Source: Merluccius polli (taxonomy: Eukaryota; Chordata; Actinopteri; Gadiformes; Merlucciidae). From it: 64,000 nucleotides of DNA. Numbering within the stretch: position 1 is the first letter of the stretch; every line of letters starts with the position of its first letter. Of this stretch, positions 33,179 to 46,269 are shown piece by piece. The stretch spans positions 26,873-90,872 of the forward strand of contig JAOPHQ010006622.1 in the NCBI GenBank assembly GCA_030340625.1, in the 5' to 3' direction. The notes under the pieces are model-generated. The model ran no database searches, was not told the DNA's origin, and was given only the letters and a program-made list of their open reading frames with translations. The position numbers and the translations under genes were made by a program.

Positions 33179-33196
33179 TGGTGTCAGAAGTGGGAT
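33179..33196 (+). other. Gypsy-2 primer binding site, right copy
   Basis: TGGTGTCAGAAGTGGGAT, tRNA-Leu type, identical to the left copy. Confidence 0.85.
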
Positions 33197-33209
33197 CCGA
33201 AAGGAAACC

Positions 33210-33801
33210 ATGGAGAAGCGGACTTTCCCCGAGTGGGGATTGCCTATGGCAACGTGTCCCAAGGAGGAGGAGATGGAGGTATGGCCCGCGTTTCGGCTCC
33301 TGGCGTGTCGCCGGTTGCGACGGGCACGACTGGTGCGCAGCACCACCCAGTGGCCGATGGGGAATTGCACGGTTGGCCGGAGTCCACCGCCCCCAGGGAG
33401 TCAGGCTGCCCAAGTATTCCGGGGCGACGCCGCTGGAACCATACCTGGCGCAGTTTCGGATTGCCGCGCTGCATTACGGCTGGGATGGGGACGAGTCCAC
33501 CACCCAGCTTGCCCTGGCGTTGGAGGGGTCGGTGGTGCAGGTCCTTATGGACCTGGGGCCGGCAGCCCAGCGGGACCTCCAGGCCTTGACCCGGGCGTTG
33601 GACCTGCGTTTCGGCCAGCGGGTGGCCGCTGACCACAGCCGGGAATTGCTGGCCGGCCGCCGCCGCCAGGAGGGGGAACGCTTGGGGGCTTACACCGCGG
33701 ACGTGCTGTTGTACGCCCAGCATTACCCCGCCTACCCTGCTGCGGTTAGGGAGGACCTGGCCCTGCACGCCTTCCTTCGGGGACTTGCCCGCCACGGCTA
33801 G
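33210..33801 (+). pseudogene. Gypsy-2 gag, right copy
   Basis: Starts MEKRTFPEWGLPMATCPKEE. The capsid-like section (YLAQFRIAALHYGWDGDEST onward) ends at the shared TAG. One local difference: GGCGACGCC here where the left arm has GGGGGCGACGCC. Confidence 0.82.
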
Positions 33802-33842
33802 GACAGCACGTCCGCCTTACCAGGCCCCCGACCCTCGGTGCT

Positions 33843-34140
33843 GTGCTGGACGAGGCGGAGCGAGCGGAACAGGAGCTGTCCGACCAACCCAGCCTGCAGC
33901 CGCCCGGTGCCTCCCGGCCTCGCGTCCGGCAGGCGGTCCATTGCGAGCAGGATGAGACGGGGAGGAGGTTTGTCAGGCCTGGACTCCGCCCAGCGCCCCC
34001 GGCAGCGGCCGCCACCCACCGACCGACGTGCGTCCGGAGGTGACCAGCGCTGTTTCCGGTGCGGTGAACCGGGCCATCTGGCCCGTGACTGCCCCGCCCC
34101 GGCACCACGGGCTAGACCCCTTCGGCCGGCGGAAAACTGC
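33843..34140 (+). pseudogene. Gypsy-2 zinc-knuckle region, right copy
   Basis: LDEAERAEQELSDQPSLQPP is followed, after a private frameshift near 33960, by the CCHC knuckle CFRCGEPGHLARDC at about 34050-34095. Confidence 0.8.
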
Positions 34141-34189
34141 GTGGAGTGGCCCAGTGAGGGGACCACCACTCCGAAAGCTTTCCCCTCTC

Positions 34190-34560
34190 CATGGTCGGTG
34201 CGCTCTGGTTGGCGGCCCTGCCCGCGCCAGGGGCCTCTACCTCCACTGCAGGCTCGACGGCCGACCATGCCAGGCCTTGGTGGACACGGGGTCAACCATC
34301 TCCCTGGTGCGTCCGGGGGTTCTTCCGGGCACCACCGGCGCACTCTCGGGGGGTGGACGGGTGGACGGCCTGACGACCGTGACGGGGCAGGAGGCCGGGA
34401 TGAGGGGAGGAAGCAGCTGGTCATCCAGGTGGGTGACCAGGAGTGGTGCATGGGTTTTGGCTTGCCGACATCCGGGACCCATGCATCATCGGCCTGGACC
34501 TGCTGATCCGTTGGGGGTGTCAGGGTGGACGTGGCTGGAGCAGCCATTACTGTAGGCGCC
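34190..34560 (+). pseudogene. Gypsy-2 protease, right copy
   Basis: LVDTGSTISLVRPGVLP lies at about 34270-34325. The downstream block is split across frames by indels. Confidence 0.75.
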
Positions 34561-34743
34561 GAGACCGTGGCTCTCCAGTCCGGGCGGGGAGAACACAGGG
34601 GCTCTGGCAGGCAGCGAGCAATCGCCGGGTTACGGACCACGTGCCCCGGCCGCGGCCCTGCAGTAAGAGCGGGCCTGTAACCGCCGCCTCCCCTTCCCCG
34701 AGACCGTCCAGGCTGTCCGCGCGCTCTGGCTGCGCAGTGGGGT

Positions 34744-35805
34744 TGGCCTCGACGCGCAGCAGAGTGAACAGCTGAGGCTGGTACTCGAGGACTATGGGGA
34801 CATTTTTGCAGCTCGGGATGAGGAATGCAGGCGGACCGGGCTGGTGCAGCATGCCATCGACACCGGCTCTGCTCGGCCCATCCGCCTGCGGCCCCATCGA
34901 CTAGCCCTGGCCAAACGCCAGGCGGCTGACGACAAGGTCCGCGAGATGGCTGCAGCGGGGGTGATCGAGCCCTCGTCCAGTCCCTGGGCGGCTCCGGCCG
35001 TCCTGGTGAAGAAGAAGGACGGCAGCTGGAGGTTCTGCGTGGACTACCGGCGCCTCAACAAAGTCACGTGAAAGGACTCGTACCCGCTCCCTCGCATCGA
35101 CGACGCCCTGGACTACATCGGGGGTCTAGCTGGTTCAGCTCCCTGGACCTGCGTAGCGGCTACTGGCAGGTGGAGCTGGACCCCGAGGCCAGACCAAAGA
35201 TGGCGTTCACCATCGGGCAGGGGTTGTGGCAGTTTCGGGTCATGCCGTTCGGACTGTGCAACGCGCCGGCTACGTTCGAGCAGATGATGGAGATGGTACT
35301 GGCGGACATCCCCCGGAGTCGTTGTGTGGTGTACCTGGACGACTTGCTGGTACATGCCCGCGACTTCAGCGGGGCGCTGGCGAACCTGCGGGAGGTTCTT
35401 GCCGCCATCCGCCGGGCCGGGTTGCGGCTGAACCCTGCCAAGTGTTCCCTGCTGACCAGGGAAACGCTGTTCTTGGGGCACGTGGTGAGCAAGCGGGGCG
35501 TAGCCACGAACCCGGCCAAGGCGGCAGCAGTCCGGGACTGGCCGACCCCCGCCGGCGAACTGCGGAGTTTTCTGGGTCTGGCGGTGTACTACCGCCGGTT
35601 CGCAACGATCGCCAGCCCTCTCCACCGCCTGACCGAGGCAGGCCGGCCATACGTCTGGGACGACGCCTGCGCCACGGCCTTCGCCCGACTCCAGGCGGTC
35701 CTCACCGAGGCTCCGGTCCTGGCGTACCCCGACGTGAGTCGGCCCTTCATCGTCGACACCGATGCCAGCAACCTGGGGTGGGTGCGGTCCTCTCCCAGGG
35801 GGGGG
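34744..35805 (+). pseudogene. Gypsy-2 reverse transcriptase, right copy
   Basis: The finger region ends at RLNKVT with the shared TGA (35069-35071). The palm has YLDD at 35332-35343. Here the frame continues through the G run (35799-35812) into RNase H. Confidence 0.9.
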
Positions 35806-35809
35806 GGGG

Positions 35810-37695
35810 GGATGGGGCATGCGGTGGCCTACTTCAGCCGCACGCTTAGTCGGGCGGAGCGCAATTACTGCGTGACCCGACGGGAGCTGCTGGCTGTGGT
35901 TCTGGCCGTGCGGCATTTCAAACCGTACCTGCATGGCAAGCGCTTCCTGGTCCGCACCGACCACGCGTCCCTCACCTGGCTCCTCAGTTTTAAGAACCCT
36001 GAGGGCCAGGTGGCTCGTTGGCTGGAGGCGCTGCAGGAATATGACTTTGAGATCCAGCATCGGGCGGGACGCCTCCACAGCAACGCCGACGCGCTTTCCC
36101 GACGGCCCTGTGCAGCCCTGGAGTGTCGCTACTGCCGGCGGCAGGAGGAGGCGGGGCCGACGAGCCTCCGGTGGTGGCGGCTGTCCAGGCCACCGGGGCC
36201 TGTCCAGACCGCCGGTGATGCTGAGGGGTGGCTCCCGCTGTCGGCGCGCCAGTTGGAGCAGCAGCAGCGGGCCTGACGAGACCTTGGCGGCGGTGAGGGA
36301 CTGGCTGGAGGCGGGGCGGCGCCCCAGCTGGACGGAGTTGTCGGCGCGGGGGGCTGATGTGAAGGCCTACCACTCACAGTGGGGATGCTTCCAGCTCCAC
36401 GACAGGGTGGTCTACCGCCGGTGGCAGGAGCCTAGGGGTAAGGGCGACATCCTCCAGCTGTTGGTTCCCCGTGTGCTTCGTCCACAGGTACTGCAGCTGG
36501 TCCACGGCTCGGTGGGAGCGGGGCACTACGGGAACTCCAAGACCCTGCACCGCCTGCGCGGGCGGTTCTACTGGCCGGCTGCTCGGCGGGACATTGAGCT
36601 ACATGTCCACTGCTGCGACACCTGCACGGCACAGAAAGGGCCGGCCCAGCGTTCCCATGCCCCGCTCCAGCAGTACCTGGTGGGAGCACCGATGGAGCGG
36701 GTGGGGGTCGACGTCCTGGGGCCATTCCCAGTCACCGACTCCGGCAACCGCTACGTCCTCGTGGCCATGGATTACTTCACCAAATGGCCCGAGGCATATG
36801 CGGTGCCGGACCAGGGCGCCACCACCACCGCGGAGAAGCTGGTGGAGGAGATGTTTGCCAGCTTCGGGGTCCCCGAGGAGCTCCACAGCGACCAGGGCGG
36901 AACTTTGAGTCCCAGGTCTTTGGGGAGGTCTGCCGGCGGCTGGGGGTGCATAAGACAAGGACGACGCTGCTCCACCCCCAGAGCGACGGGTTGGTGGAGC
37001 GGTTTAACCACACCCTGGCCACCCAGCTCGCCATCCTCACCAGCCAGCACCAACGGGACTGGGACCGCCACCTTCCCCTGATCCTGTGGTCCTATCGGAC
37101 GGCGGTGCAGGAGACCAGTCACTGCACGCCAGCGGCCCTCATGTTCGGGCGGGAGCTCCGGACACCGGTGGACTTGGTGTTCGGGTCCCCGCCCGAACCT
37201 GAGATTGCCGGGGGTGCGGCAATGGAGTACTTCCGCCGGCTGAGGGATCGCCTGCTGGCGGTTCATGACTACACCCGCCAGGCTCAGGCTGCCTCTGTGA
37301 GGCAGAAGAGGGGCTATGACACTTGCTGTAGGGGACGAGCGTTCATACCCAGGGACAGGGTGTGGGTGTACTGCCCCGTGCGAAAGAGGGGGGTCTGCCC
37401 TAAGCTGCGGAGCCACTGGCAGGGGCCTGGGGAGATCCTTGGCGTAGTGTCCGAGGTCGTCTCCCGCCTGCGGATGCCGGGACGGGGCCGGGTGGTAGTG
37501 CTGCACCGGGACAGGCTCTCGCCGTACCGCCCCCTCACCCCAGCTGTTGCGGAGGAGGAGGAGAGGAGGGCGGAACGGGGGGCCCCCCGGCCCCTGCTGG
37601 CTCCCCTGCCCCTGACGGGGCCGTTGGCCCCGCGGTTGCCACTCCCGGAAGGATCCAGCGGCCTACCCGGCGCCGCCAGGCGCCCGAACACTTGA
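35810..37695 (+). pseudogene. Gypsy-2 RNase H and integrase, right copy
   Basis: Same domains as 26123-28065 but broken three times: near 36.14 kb, near 36.27 kb, and near 36.90 kb, where the LHSDQG block reads on a run of three G instead of four. All three are one-base changes private to this arm. Confidence 0.88.
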
Positions 37696-37754
37696 GGGAC
37701 TATGTGTCGGGTGAGGGGGTCGTCGGGGATGACTGACCCCTCAGGGGGGAGCTG

Positions 37755-38097
37755 TGTGGCGATCACGGCCATGCCCCCTATGGGGGTCCGGCACAAGGGG
37801 TTCTGGGGGGTGCACCCTGGTGGGGGTTTGGACGTTATCGGCGCCCAGAATCACCGTGGGGTTGGTGGTTGGCGAGTTATTATTGTGTGTCATTGTGTGT
37901 GTGTTCCCGTATGTGCAGTGTTTTTCATGATTTCGTGAATGAGAGTGTTAGTTGTGGTTGTCAGGTGTGCCATGTTTCTGTCTGTGTGGGTGTCTTAAAT
38001 AAAGGTGACTCCCAGAGCCGTGCGGTGTATGGGGCACGGGAGTTGCATGCGCACTTAAACCTGGCTCCTGTCTCACTCCTTCCTTGCCGTCGCCACA
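37755..38097 (+). repeat. Gypsy-2 3' LTR, right copy
   Basis: 343 bp, long form, preceded by the polypurine tract CAGGGGGGAGC (37742-37752), with AATAAA at 37998-38003. Confidence 0.9.
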
Positions 38098-38179
38098 GTA
38101 TAGTATGGCCAGAATGTTTTTATACAGACAAGAGTGTGAAGAATGTACTTATATATTTGACCAAATGTAGATATCATGA

Positions 38180-38452
38180 ATTAGAATGATAAATGTATTA
38201 GATAAGAGTTACTTTATTCATCCCCAAAGGGAAATTCAAATGTCTGTCAGCTCATCTTTTGATCAAAGAAGTGTAAAGCCTGATGACTGTAGGTACACAA
38301 TATCTCCTGTATCTCTGAGTCCTTCAGTGGAGAGAGAGGAGCCTGTTTTTCTTTGGTCCATCAAGGTGTTAAGTGGTTGAGCCGTGTTGTTCAGGATGGC
38401 CTCCATCGTCTTCATTGTGTATCTCTCCACCACATCCCCCTGAATCCATCTT
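38180..38452 (-). mobile_element. Non-LTR retrotransposon 3' end, right copy
   Basis: Mirror of 25394-25662, with the tail read on the minus strand. It keeps the same 5' truncation point. Confidence 0.6.
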
Positions 38453-38879
38453 GGCTCCAATTACAGAGCCAGCCTTCCCATAGTATTATCTCCAAGAGCA
38501 ATGTACCAATGATATTAAAGAAGACTTCATTTGGTATTTATTTATTAAAGAAAGTACTGCAAATAAACACTCATTGCTTCAAGTGGCAATAATTGGCAAC
38601 ACTTAAAGAACAAACAAATAACAAAACAACATGACAAACCCAAGGGCACTGCAGTCCGTTCTGCACTTTGGCAACATTAGGAAGTGGTGTCTTTCTCCGG
38701 CACCCACTCCAAAGGCCAGTCCTCTCCATTGTAACACAAAAAAGAAAGCAACTGATGTTATGTTTGGTTATGCAAATGCATGGTCAGACATTAAGACTCA
38801 CATTAGACCCCTGTGACTGTTTTCCAATAGTGGATTTTAATGAAATGGACAGTAAATTAATAGTCAAGAAATGGTTGTA

Positions 38880-39137
38880 GAAGAACACATTGTGGGTGCA
38901 CACAAGTCACCCATGTATCCATTCTCTTCCACGTATCCCTGTTGGGGTCACAGTGGGGCTGGAGCATATCCCAGCATCTTTCGGGCGAGATTAACCTATC
39001 CCCAAAATGCAGTGGGAGGGAGCCAGAGTACCCACGCAGACACAGGGAGAACATGCAAGCTCCACACAGAAAGATCCCAGGAGAATCTAATCTCCATCTT
39101 ACTGTGAGGCAACAGTGCTAACCACCAAGCCGCCGTG
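38880..39137 (+). repeat. Non-LTR-type interspersed repeat, right copy
   Basis: Mirror of 24716-24982, with AACATGCAAGCTCCACACAG at about 39050. Confidence 0.75.
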
Positions 39138-40123
39138 TTGGTGTTTTATGTCATATGGTCACAAATTACATTTGTTTCATTTAGCTTTACAATCTGTACA
39201 GTATGTGACACCCTCTGTCCTTAGACCCTCAATTCAAGTAAGGAACCAAAGTGTCATTTTCGGTGGGAATGTCTGCAAACTTAACTTTAAATGAATATAT
39301 ATACAAAAATGGTAGCATGTAACACCAATCATCCACTAATAAGTGCGAGTAAGGCAGTGATGCGAGTGATGGACAATTTTAGCATTTTTAAATAAGCATC
39401 TCTTTCTGACTTCTGTACAATGGTGCTTGTTAGCAGAAAAGCATGATAGATGTTTTAGAATTTCCTGACTGAGACAACTGTAGCCTCTTATATTCAATGA
39501 CATTCACAGGGTGGATAATCATGGACTAAACCTACGTGGCTTTATTTATTTTTCACATTTCTCCTAGAAGACTAATATATTTCTTATATAATGTAGGCTA
39601 TTTCAGCACTGAATGTTAGTGTGGGGATAATAACTTAGTCAATATTGGCCAATGACTAGATTATTGGTGTTCATGTGAATGTTTCTCAGTGTTTGGTGTC
39701 AAATAAGACTGGAGACAGGATTAGGAGAAAAACAACATAACATGTAAACTAGGAGATTCGTTATCACTCCAACTGGCCATGTGCTACAAATCAGAAGTCA
39801 TACATACCAAGTTTGCACGGCTCCATTCCACCAGCTTCAATTTTTGTCCCTAAAAATAAAGAGACTTTTTCAGTTCAAATCTTTGGCTATACCACTGTCT
39901 TGAATACTTTTTCAGGATTATTACACAGATTACAGAAAAACTATCGGCACTTTTTGACTGGAAAATTCTCTAACATGAGACTTTCTAAAAAAACTTGGAG
40001 TTCAGAGGTTGCTTTTAGACTTTTCCACTATATGAAGAACCAACAATGACAGACAGGAAGTAAACCATAAAGAAATATTATCATTTGAATTCCTGATGAT
40101 TACGGAAGCAGGTGAATGACTGA
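39138..40123. other. AT-rich sequence, mirror of 23732-24715
   Basis: No gene or repeat family recognised. Several small private differences from the left copy. Confidence 0.55.
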
Positions 40124-40127
40124 CTGT

Positions 40128-40523
40128 TGTGGGGGTGTTCATTGAGGAAGAAGGCCGCCGACAACAGAATGCTTTAACTCACTTTATTTGTTTAGCTTTA
40201 GTTATATTAATCTAGAAGCAGAAGGAGGGGTATTGTATAGTTCACGCCGCGTGGAGAGACCCCCTCGCGTTGCATCCTTTCGGATGCGCTACCTGGGGGC
40301 TCTGATTCTAACCGGATGTTTCCGCCCGGATGGTCTCTGGGCAGGAGGCGTGGCCTCTATGACGCATAATGGCTAGTGTTGAGCGCCCGCCCCCAGTGTT
40401 ATGTTTGCCGCCATCATGTGGTCAGGTGGGGTAAATACAACTTGTATATTTATTTCTACTCCTTTGTGGCTATGTGTAGATATTACAGCCTGATGATACA
40501 TATGTTATTATTAATTCGCAACA
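40128..40523 (-). repeat. ERV-like 3' LTR, right copy
   Basis: 396 bp, followed by GTCCCTCCTTGGT, the polypurine tract in reverse. Confidence 0.85.
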
Positions 40524-41429
40524 GTCCCTCCTTGGTCATCACTGATGACCATACTATAAATTAATAATGCAATGTATCATGTAAGGTCTAAAAATGGTGA
40601 GTATAAATTCAAGCGAAAAAGAAAAAAACCCACGGTTTGGTTACCGTGGGTCAACATCAACATCACCAACCGACTTAGTTCGGGAAAACCCCTCTATACA
40701 GGAGGAAAACCTGTCGCATCTCTAAATTGGACGGCATTCACCTTGGTGTGTCTCAAAGAATACATGGGCCGTAGCCAACAAACAGTAGACAAATTATCAT
40801 CACATCATACAATCAATATGTCATACCATCATCACCGTATCTTGAGACACAAAGGCATAGTAATAAATGCATAGTAGTTCATCATAAGAAATCCCTTCTA
40901 ATACTTATATGCATGTATAACCAAAATCAATACCTCCAGGTATAAGGAATAGTAAACCTATATAGAACTAAAAAACGCCCTGTAGACATGCATGCAATGG
41001 CTCAGGTGGTTTCCATGCACGCAGCTTCTCAAACATCATCACAGTGTTATCCCCCGTATCCGTAGCCAACCTCAGGTCGGACAGTTCATGAATTCAATGC
41101 CCATCTTGTGATCCATAGGCAAGGCCCACACGCCAAGGTTACTAACATGTACCCATGTGTGCCTTCCCCACGGATCCACTCATCACCAGTAGTCAGAACA
41201 TATTCCAGTAGCATCAAAGAAATTCATCCGTCTCATTATTAAAGCAATCATGGGACAACAGCATAACACATCCGAATTTAAACTGCCTTGTAAATGGGCA
41301 AACCCCGTGGGACCCATCACAGTGTGTTTAATAATTCAAGTGTAAAACAGGTGCCAATGTCCCTCCTAGACACAGGGTGCCGTAACTCCAGTGATATCAG
41401 GTACCACAGCCTGATCAAGTCGGGGCGCC

Positions 41430-41610
41430 CCTATGAAACACTCTCAGAGTACACCTGGGTCCAGTCCGGTCTCCACCCTGGTTGGTGGGGTTCTTCCTTT
41501 GGCTCTGAAACATCCTGTTTCTCAGAAATGTTGTTAGTTTCTTGAATGTTCCCATTATACTCTTTCCACCATTCCTTGTATTGACCCAACCCGTGTATGA
41601 TGGGTATCAG
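41430..41610 (-). pseudogene. Integrase relic, right copy
   Basis: Same locus as 22290-22445. Several extra bases disrupt the integrase-like reading. A different frame stays open instead (41431-41676) but shows no retroviral motif. Confidence 0.35.
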
Positions 41611-41919
41611 CTGCACCCCCCAGTGTTTGGCGCTGTAGATTTTGACACGTCGGGTGAAAAAGCGGGGGCTTAACAAGTTAGGTATTTAACCACAGCATAA
41701 CAGCAATTAGGGCGTTGGCGTAGTTATTCCCAATTTTACTATATCAATAAACTAGCTTGTGCATTAGATCCTTTCCCAACAGATTGCTGAAGTAATTCCC
41801 AATGCTTACTTTAACCAGGTCCTTGCAAATGTTTAAAGAACATATGTCTGACTTATGCAAATTCAACACTTAACAAATAAAACGAAAACAAAAAAACAAA
41901 AAATCTAAATGCACAAATA

Positions 41920-42055
41920 TTCCCCCCTTGTAAATAAAATGCAAAAATATTTCCCTCCCTTGAAAATAAAATACACTACTTATTCCCCCCTTGTAAATAA
42001 AATGCAAAAATATTTCCCTCCTTGAAAATAAAATACACTACTTATTCCCCCCCTC
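41920..42055. repeat. 62-bp tandem repeat, right copy
   Basis: Mirror of 21832-21990, with blocks TATTCCCCCC and ATATTTCCCTCC alternating. Confidence 0.8.
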
Positions 42056-45000
42056 CGTGACTTTGAAAAAGTCACGCAAAATTAACACAAAGTTAAGCAT
42101 GTTGCATTCATTCTTCCTGCTTGTATTGGCCTTTATATATTGATGATATCATAAAATATATGTATATTGACAGTGATTCTGGGTCCTAGTTTATCAAGCT
42201 TTTTGGAACAACTATTTTAGTCTTCTAGCGTTACCCTTTGAATCTTATGCCCACATTATTTTATTTACTCTTAGACTAGGTAAACTTATTCAATTGTTCT
42301 AATAAGGCCAAATTCATGAGCTAGTCTCACCCCACCGGAAGAGCTCTTCCCAGTTACCCTTTCAGCAGCTGAAGAGAGGTCTGTCCAGGTTGGGTTACCA
42401 TCATCCAGTCGATAACCACCTCTAGGAGATGAAAAAAGAGTATCATGACGGTTTCCTAATCTAGAGAAGATCTCACCCCATCAGGATGAAGCACTTCTCT
42501 GCAATCCAATCACTGTCAATGCACAACAAATCTTCATTACAGAGTGTTAACATCTTTCAACACCTAATCACTTGTGAATAATCAATCATTAAAGGAATCA
42601 AAAAGAAAATAGAAAATTAGAGGCGTAAAAACACATCACATTCAGATAAGACTGTCAGCCATGTTGCCTCCTAATATGAAACTTATCAACCGCTGGGTAA
42701 CAGGAAGCAATGTTCCTGCTGTTTCATTTTGTGTATGCAGTCCATTTCAATGTCCTGATATGAGTCTCTGAGTCCATTTAGGGCAGGAACCCCAGATCAA
42801 CTGTCCTCTCTCCTAATGGACCCCCCTCCATTGTCCTGAGGGGAAGAGAGACCAGAACCAACCAGTATCTTTGCAGAAAAACATCTGAACACAATACAAC
42901 AAAACAATATGTAGACAGTTCGTTTCTATTATGGAATTATAGATCAGGCGTGTCCAAATCCCTAAATGATCCTTAATGATCTTATATCGTTACTAATCTA
43001 AGTAGTTCAAACCATATGTGAAAGTTATATCAAAACAAACGTGCATACAAAATGTTAGTCAAACAATAGGTGAATATGGTGAATGAAGTAAAATCGAATA
43101 TATATGTAGTCACACATAGTCATTGAATAGTCTTGCTTACTTAAAATGGGGTATACTCTAATAAACCAACCTCAATTTCCTCATTGTCATCGTCCAAGTC
43201 ACCTCTAATAATCAAGTGGCACCTGTGTGTGTGTCCCAGGTGAAAAACACTCCGGCCCATCTAAGCCTTAGCAACGGTCAGCATCATTGAGCAAAAACAA
43301 AACATCGTACATAAAAACAAAACAATGGACACCACATTATGGAAGGTAAACTGAGCAACCTACAAATGGACTTGTTTAATTGTTACACCCCCAACACTGT
43401 GTATCAGGTTATGACATACCACCCACTCCCACAATCGTCGTTTAGGGCGGGCTCCCTCATCTCAGTTTGGTGAGAGGGAATGTCCCTGGACCATAACGGC
43501 CCCCAGCGCTGGTTGACCCCTGGACTACTGTGGACGAGCGGTAGAGGAGATAACTTCTGATTTAAATGAAACTATCAGATAGGGCCGTATTATGCCCATC
43601 AACCATCTTATGCACAAAGACTCATGAGGGGGTTACCAGGGGTTCGGGGCTTCATGTGACGTAACTGAGCTGTTGGTCTGCTATTTGTCCTATAAAGCAC
43701 CAAAACACTTACACAAACAGTTAAAAGTATAAAACAAATACACAAAGAAAACAACAGGAAACAAAAAACAAATAACAGACATAAATATCATGGTTGGACT
43801 CCCTATGTATTTTCTATGGTCCCAACAGATCTTTAAACCTTTCTAATGTTCGCAGCGCTTTCTTTATTATGTTTCATTATGTCTATTATTATTATTATTA
43901 TTTTATTATTATAGGTAAACTCCTGCATACCTCTTTATTGCCCCTCTATCTCTTGACCACGTTTCTCCCTTTCCCTTCTTTCACTTTCTCTGACTTTTCT
44001 TACACTTTCTCTAACTTTTCTTACCCTTTCTCTAACTTTTCTTACCCTTTCTCTAACTTTTCTTACCCCTCATCTCTTCTTCTATCCTTCTATTTACTTC
44101 CCTCTGACTTTCTAAATAAATCCTTTTGTTTTAAGAATCACCACTTACTGTCCCCATCTCATTGTGTCATGTCCAACTTTCCTTTCCTCCTTTGTTAACC
44201 TTATAATTTCTTATCATTAATAAAAACAAAAAGATGTTCATGATCTGTCTTTGGAAAGGACATGGAGGTCCCCTCCTTCTCTTAAGGTTAAAGGAAAGAA
44301 TAAAACAAAGGGTTAATGTCAATTTGAACACCTTCATATTACTGACAAGTTGATGCTTATGAATAATCAGTTTTTACACAACAACACTTTTTTATCGCAG
44401 TAATGACATCTGTTAACAGTTATTTATGAATTTAAATGTCTAGATAATAACATTAAACCGAATTATTGTATTGCCTTCATCTGCCTTCTCCCCCTCTGGA
44501 GCGCTCAACTTCATTCACACTTAGCACACTCGCGCAATGTAATGGCTGTCTCGCGAAGTAAATGATAGACTGGTCAACGCCATGTCCCTTTGTCCCCTTC
44601 TTCATGGTCAGTCGTCGGGGGAGGGGGGGAAGTCCTTGGCCAGTGGGGGTTTACTAAGTAAACTCCCCAAAATGGCTTACAGGGATTTGTAATCTTATCT
44701 ATGCTCCCTGTGGTGTTACTATAGCATAGAACTACTCCTAAGTGTGCACACTTTATATCTTCCTAGGTAACATATTGTATATGTCCAACTATGTGTATGC
44801 CCGTATGTGCAAGTGCTCCAACTCCACTTGCACTGTTAGGTATATGTCTATAGGTTGGAGTGAAAGATGAGTACTTTGTCTCTTACAGCTAGCTGGCCAT
44901 TAGCCTCCCATGTAAGCCATATGGCTAAGAACACAGGAATGCTACCATCCCCCCTTGGAGAACAATGAGTCATAAACAACCCCCCGTGGTGGGCTATCTT

Positions 45001-45843
45001 CAGTTCTAAATACCTAGCATGTCCGCTATCCCCACGTGGTAGCTTGCGGCTAATAGCACAGGAATGCTACCATCCCTCTATTAAGAACAAAGACCCATAA
45101 AACTGCTCCCACTTGTTGGCCTATCTTCAGTTACATACCATATTCTGCAGACAAAGCTAAGATGCACCCTAGCAAGTTAGCAAGCGTTAGCACATGCAGG
45201 ATTAGTCACACAAATGTGGGTAATTGTGTTTCATGCAAGTTAGTGTAGTTCTTTGTGCATTTGATGTTAGTAACAATGTTAGTAGCAATGTTAGTAACAA
45301 TGTTAGTAGCAATGTTAGTAGCAATCTGTACCCTATCGATCTCCGTTTTCCACTCTCCTATACTCTAGGGGTTATACCCCGAATTTATACTCCCAGGCTT
45401 ACACCGAGTGTTTAAGTTTATACTCCCAGGCTCTGCACCGAGTTTTGAGTTTATACTCCCAGGAGGCTTACTCCGAGTTTAAAGTTTATACTCCCAGGCT
45501 TGCACCGAGTTTTAATAACATATACGATACTGGCCCCTTTGCTTCTTCTAATGGTCATAAAATGACGACAAAATATCATTTAACTAATTCCCAATCAGAG
45601 TTGAGCGCCCTGTTCATTTTCCTCGTCGGCTTATAACTGTAACGACTATGGACCGGAGAACCAGGGCTTTGCAACAACACACACCAGCCACCTCTGCCAC
45701 ATAATGTCTCTATATCTATCCATCTATCTATGCAGATTCAGTCAGGTTCTGCTTACCTGGTTTTAATGGCCGGCCAGCGACAGAAGTGGCAAGTTGTGTG
45801 CTGCTGTGCAGTTCCGCTCTCTCGGTCCGGCTCCTTCCTCCTA

Positions 45844-45862
45844 ATCACGTCGGGGGTCACCA
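45844..45862 (-). other. ERV-like primer binding site, right copy
   Basis: ATCACGTCGGGGGTCACCA, the reverse complement of 18048-18066, with the same extra base. Confidence 0.78.
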
Positions 45863-45865
45863 GAT

Positions 45866-46265
45866 TGTGGGGTTGTGTTCGAGGAAGAAGGCCGCCGACA
45901 CAGGAAAACGCTTTAACCTCACTTTATTTGTTTAGGTTTAGTATTTAATCTATGAAGAATATGGAGGGGTATTGCATTAATCACGCGTGGAGAGCCCCCT
46001 AAGCTTTGCATCCTTCCGGATGCGCTACCCTGGGGGCTCTGATTCTAACCGGATGTTTCCGCCCCGGATGGTCTCTGGGCAGGAGGCGTGGCCTCTATGA
46101 CGCATAATGGCTAGTGTTGAGCGCCCCGCCCCCAGTGTATTATGTTTGCCGCCATCATGTTGTCAGGTGGGGTAAATACAACTTGTATATTTATTTCTAC
46201 TCCTTTGTGGCTATGTGTAGATATTCCAGCCTGATGATACATATGTTATTATTAATCTCGCAACA
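45866..46265 (-). repeat. ERV-like 5' LTR, right copy
   Basis: 400 bp, mirror of 17650-18044, with a few one-base insertions. Confidence 0.85.
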
Positions 46266-46269
46266 CTGT

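Larger units (their letters stand above)
32871..38097 (+). mobile_element. Gypsy-2, right-arm copy
   Basis: Mirror of 25757-31010, with duplication GTAT at 32867-32870 and 38098-38101. It shares the gag and RT stops. It has private frameshifts near 36.27, 36.90 and 36.14 kb that split pol further, while the RT/RNase H boundary is in frame here but not on the left. Confidence 0.93.
40128..46265 (-). mobile_element. ERV-like element, right copy
   Basis: Mirror of 17650-23727, bounded by CTGT (40124-40127 and 46266-46269). It shares the extra C in the primer site. Local divergence is higher than elsewhere in two places: about 41.28-41.68 kb, where the left arm lacks many single bases, and about 44.49-44.56 kb, where an 11-base block differs. 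Confidence 0.85.

Noticed and set aside
41431..41676. 81-codon minus-strand frame at the integrase relic of the right arm
   Set aside because: It lacks retroviral motifs and is open only because of indels relative to the left copy.
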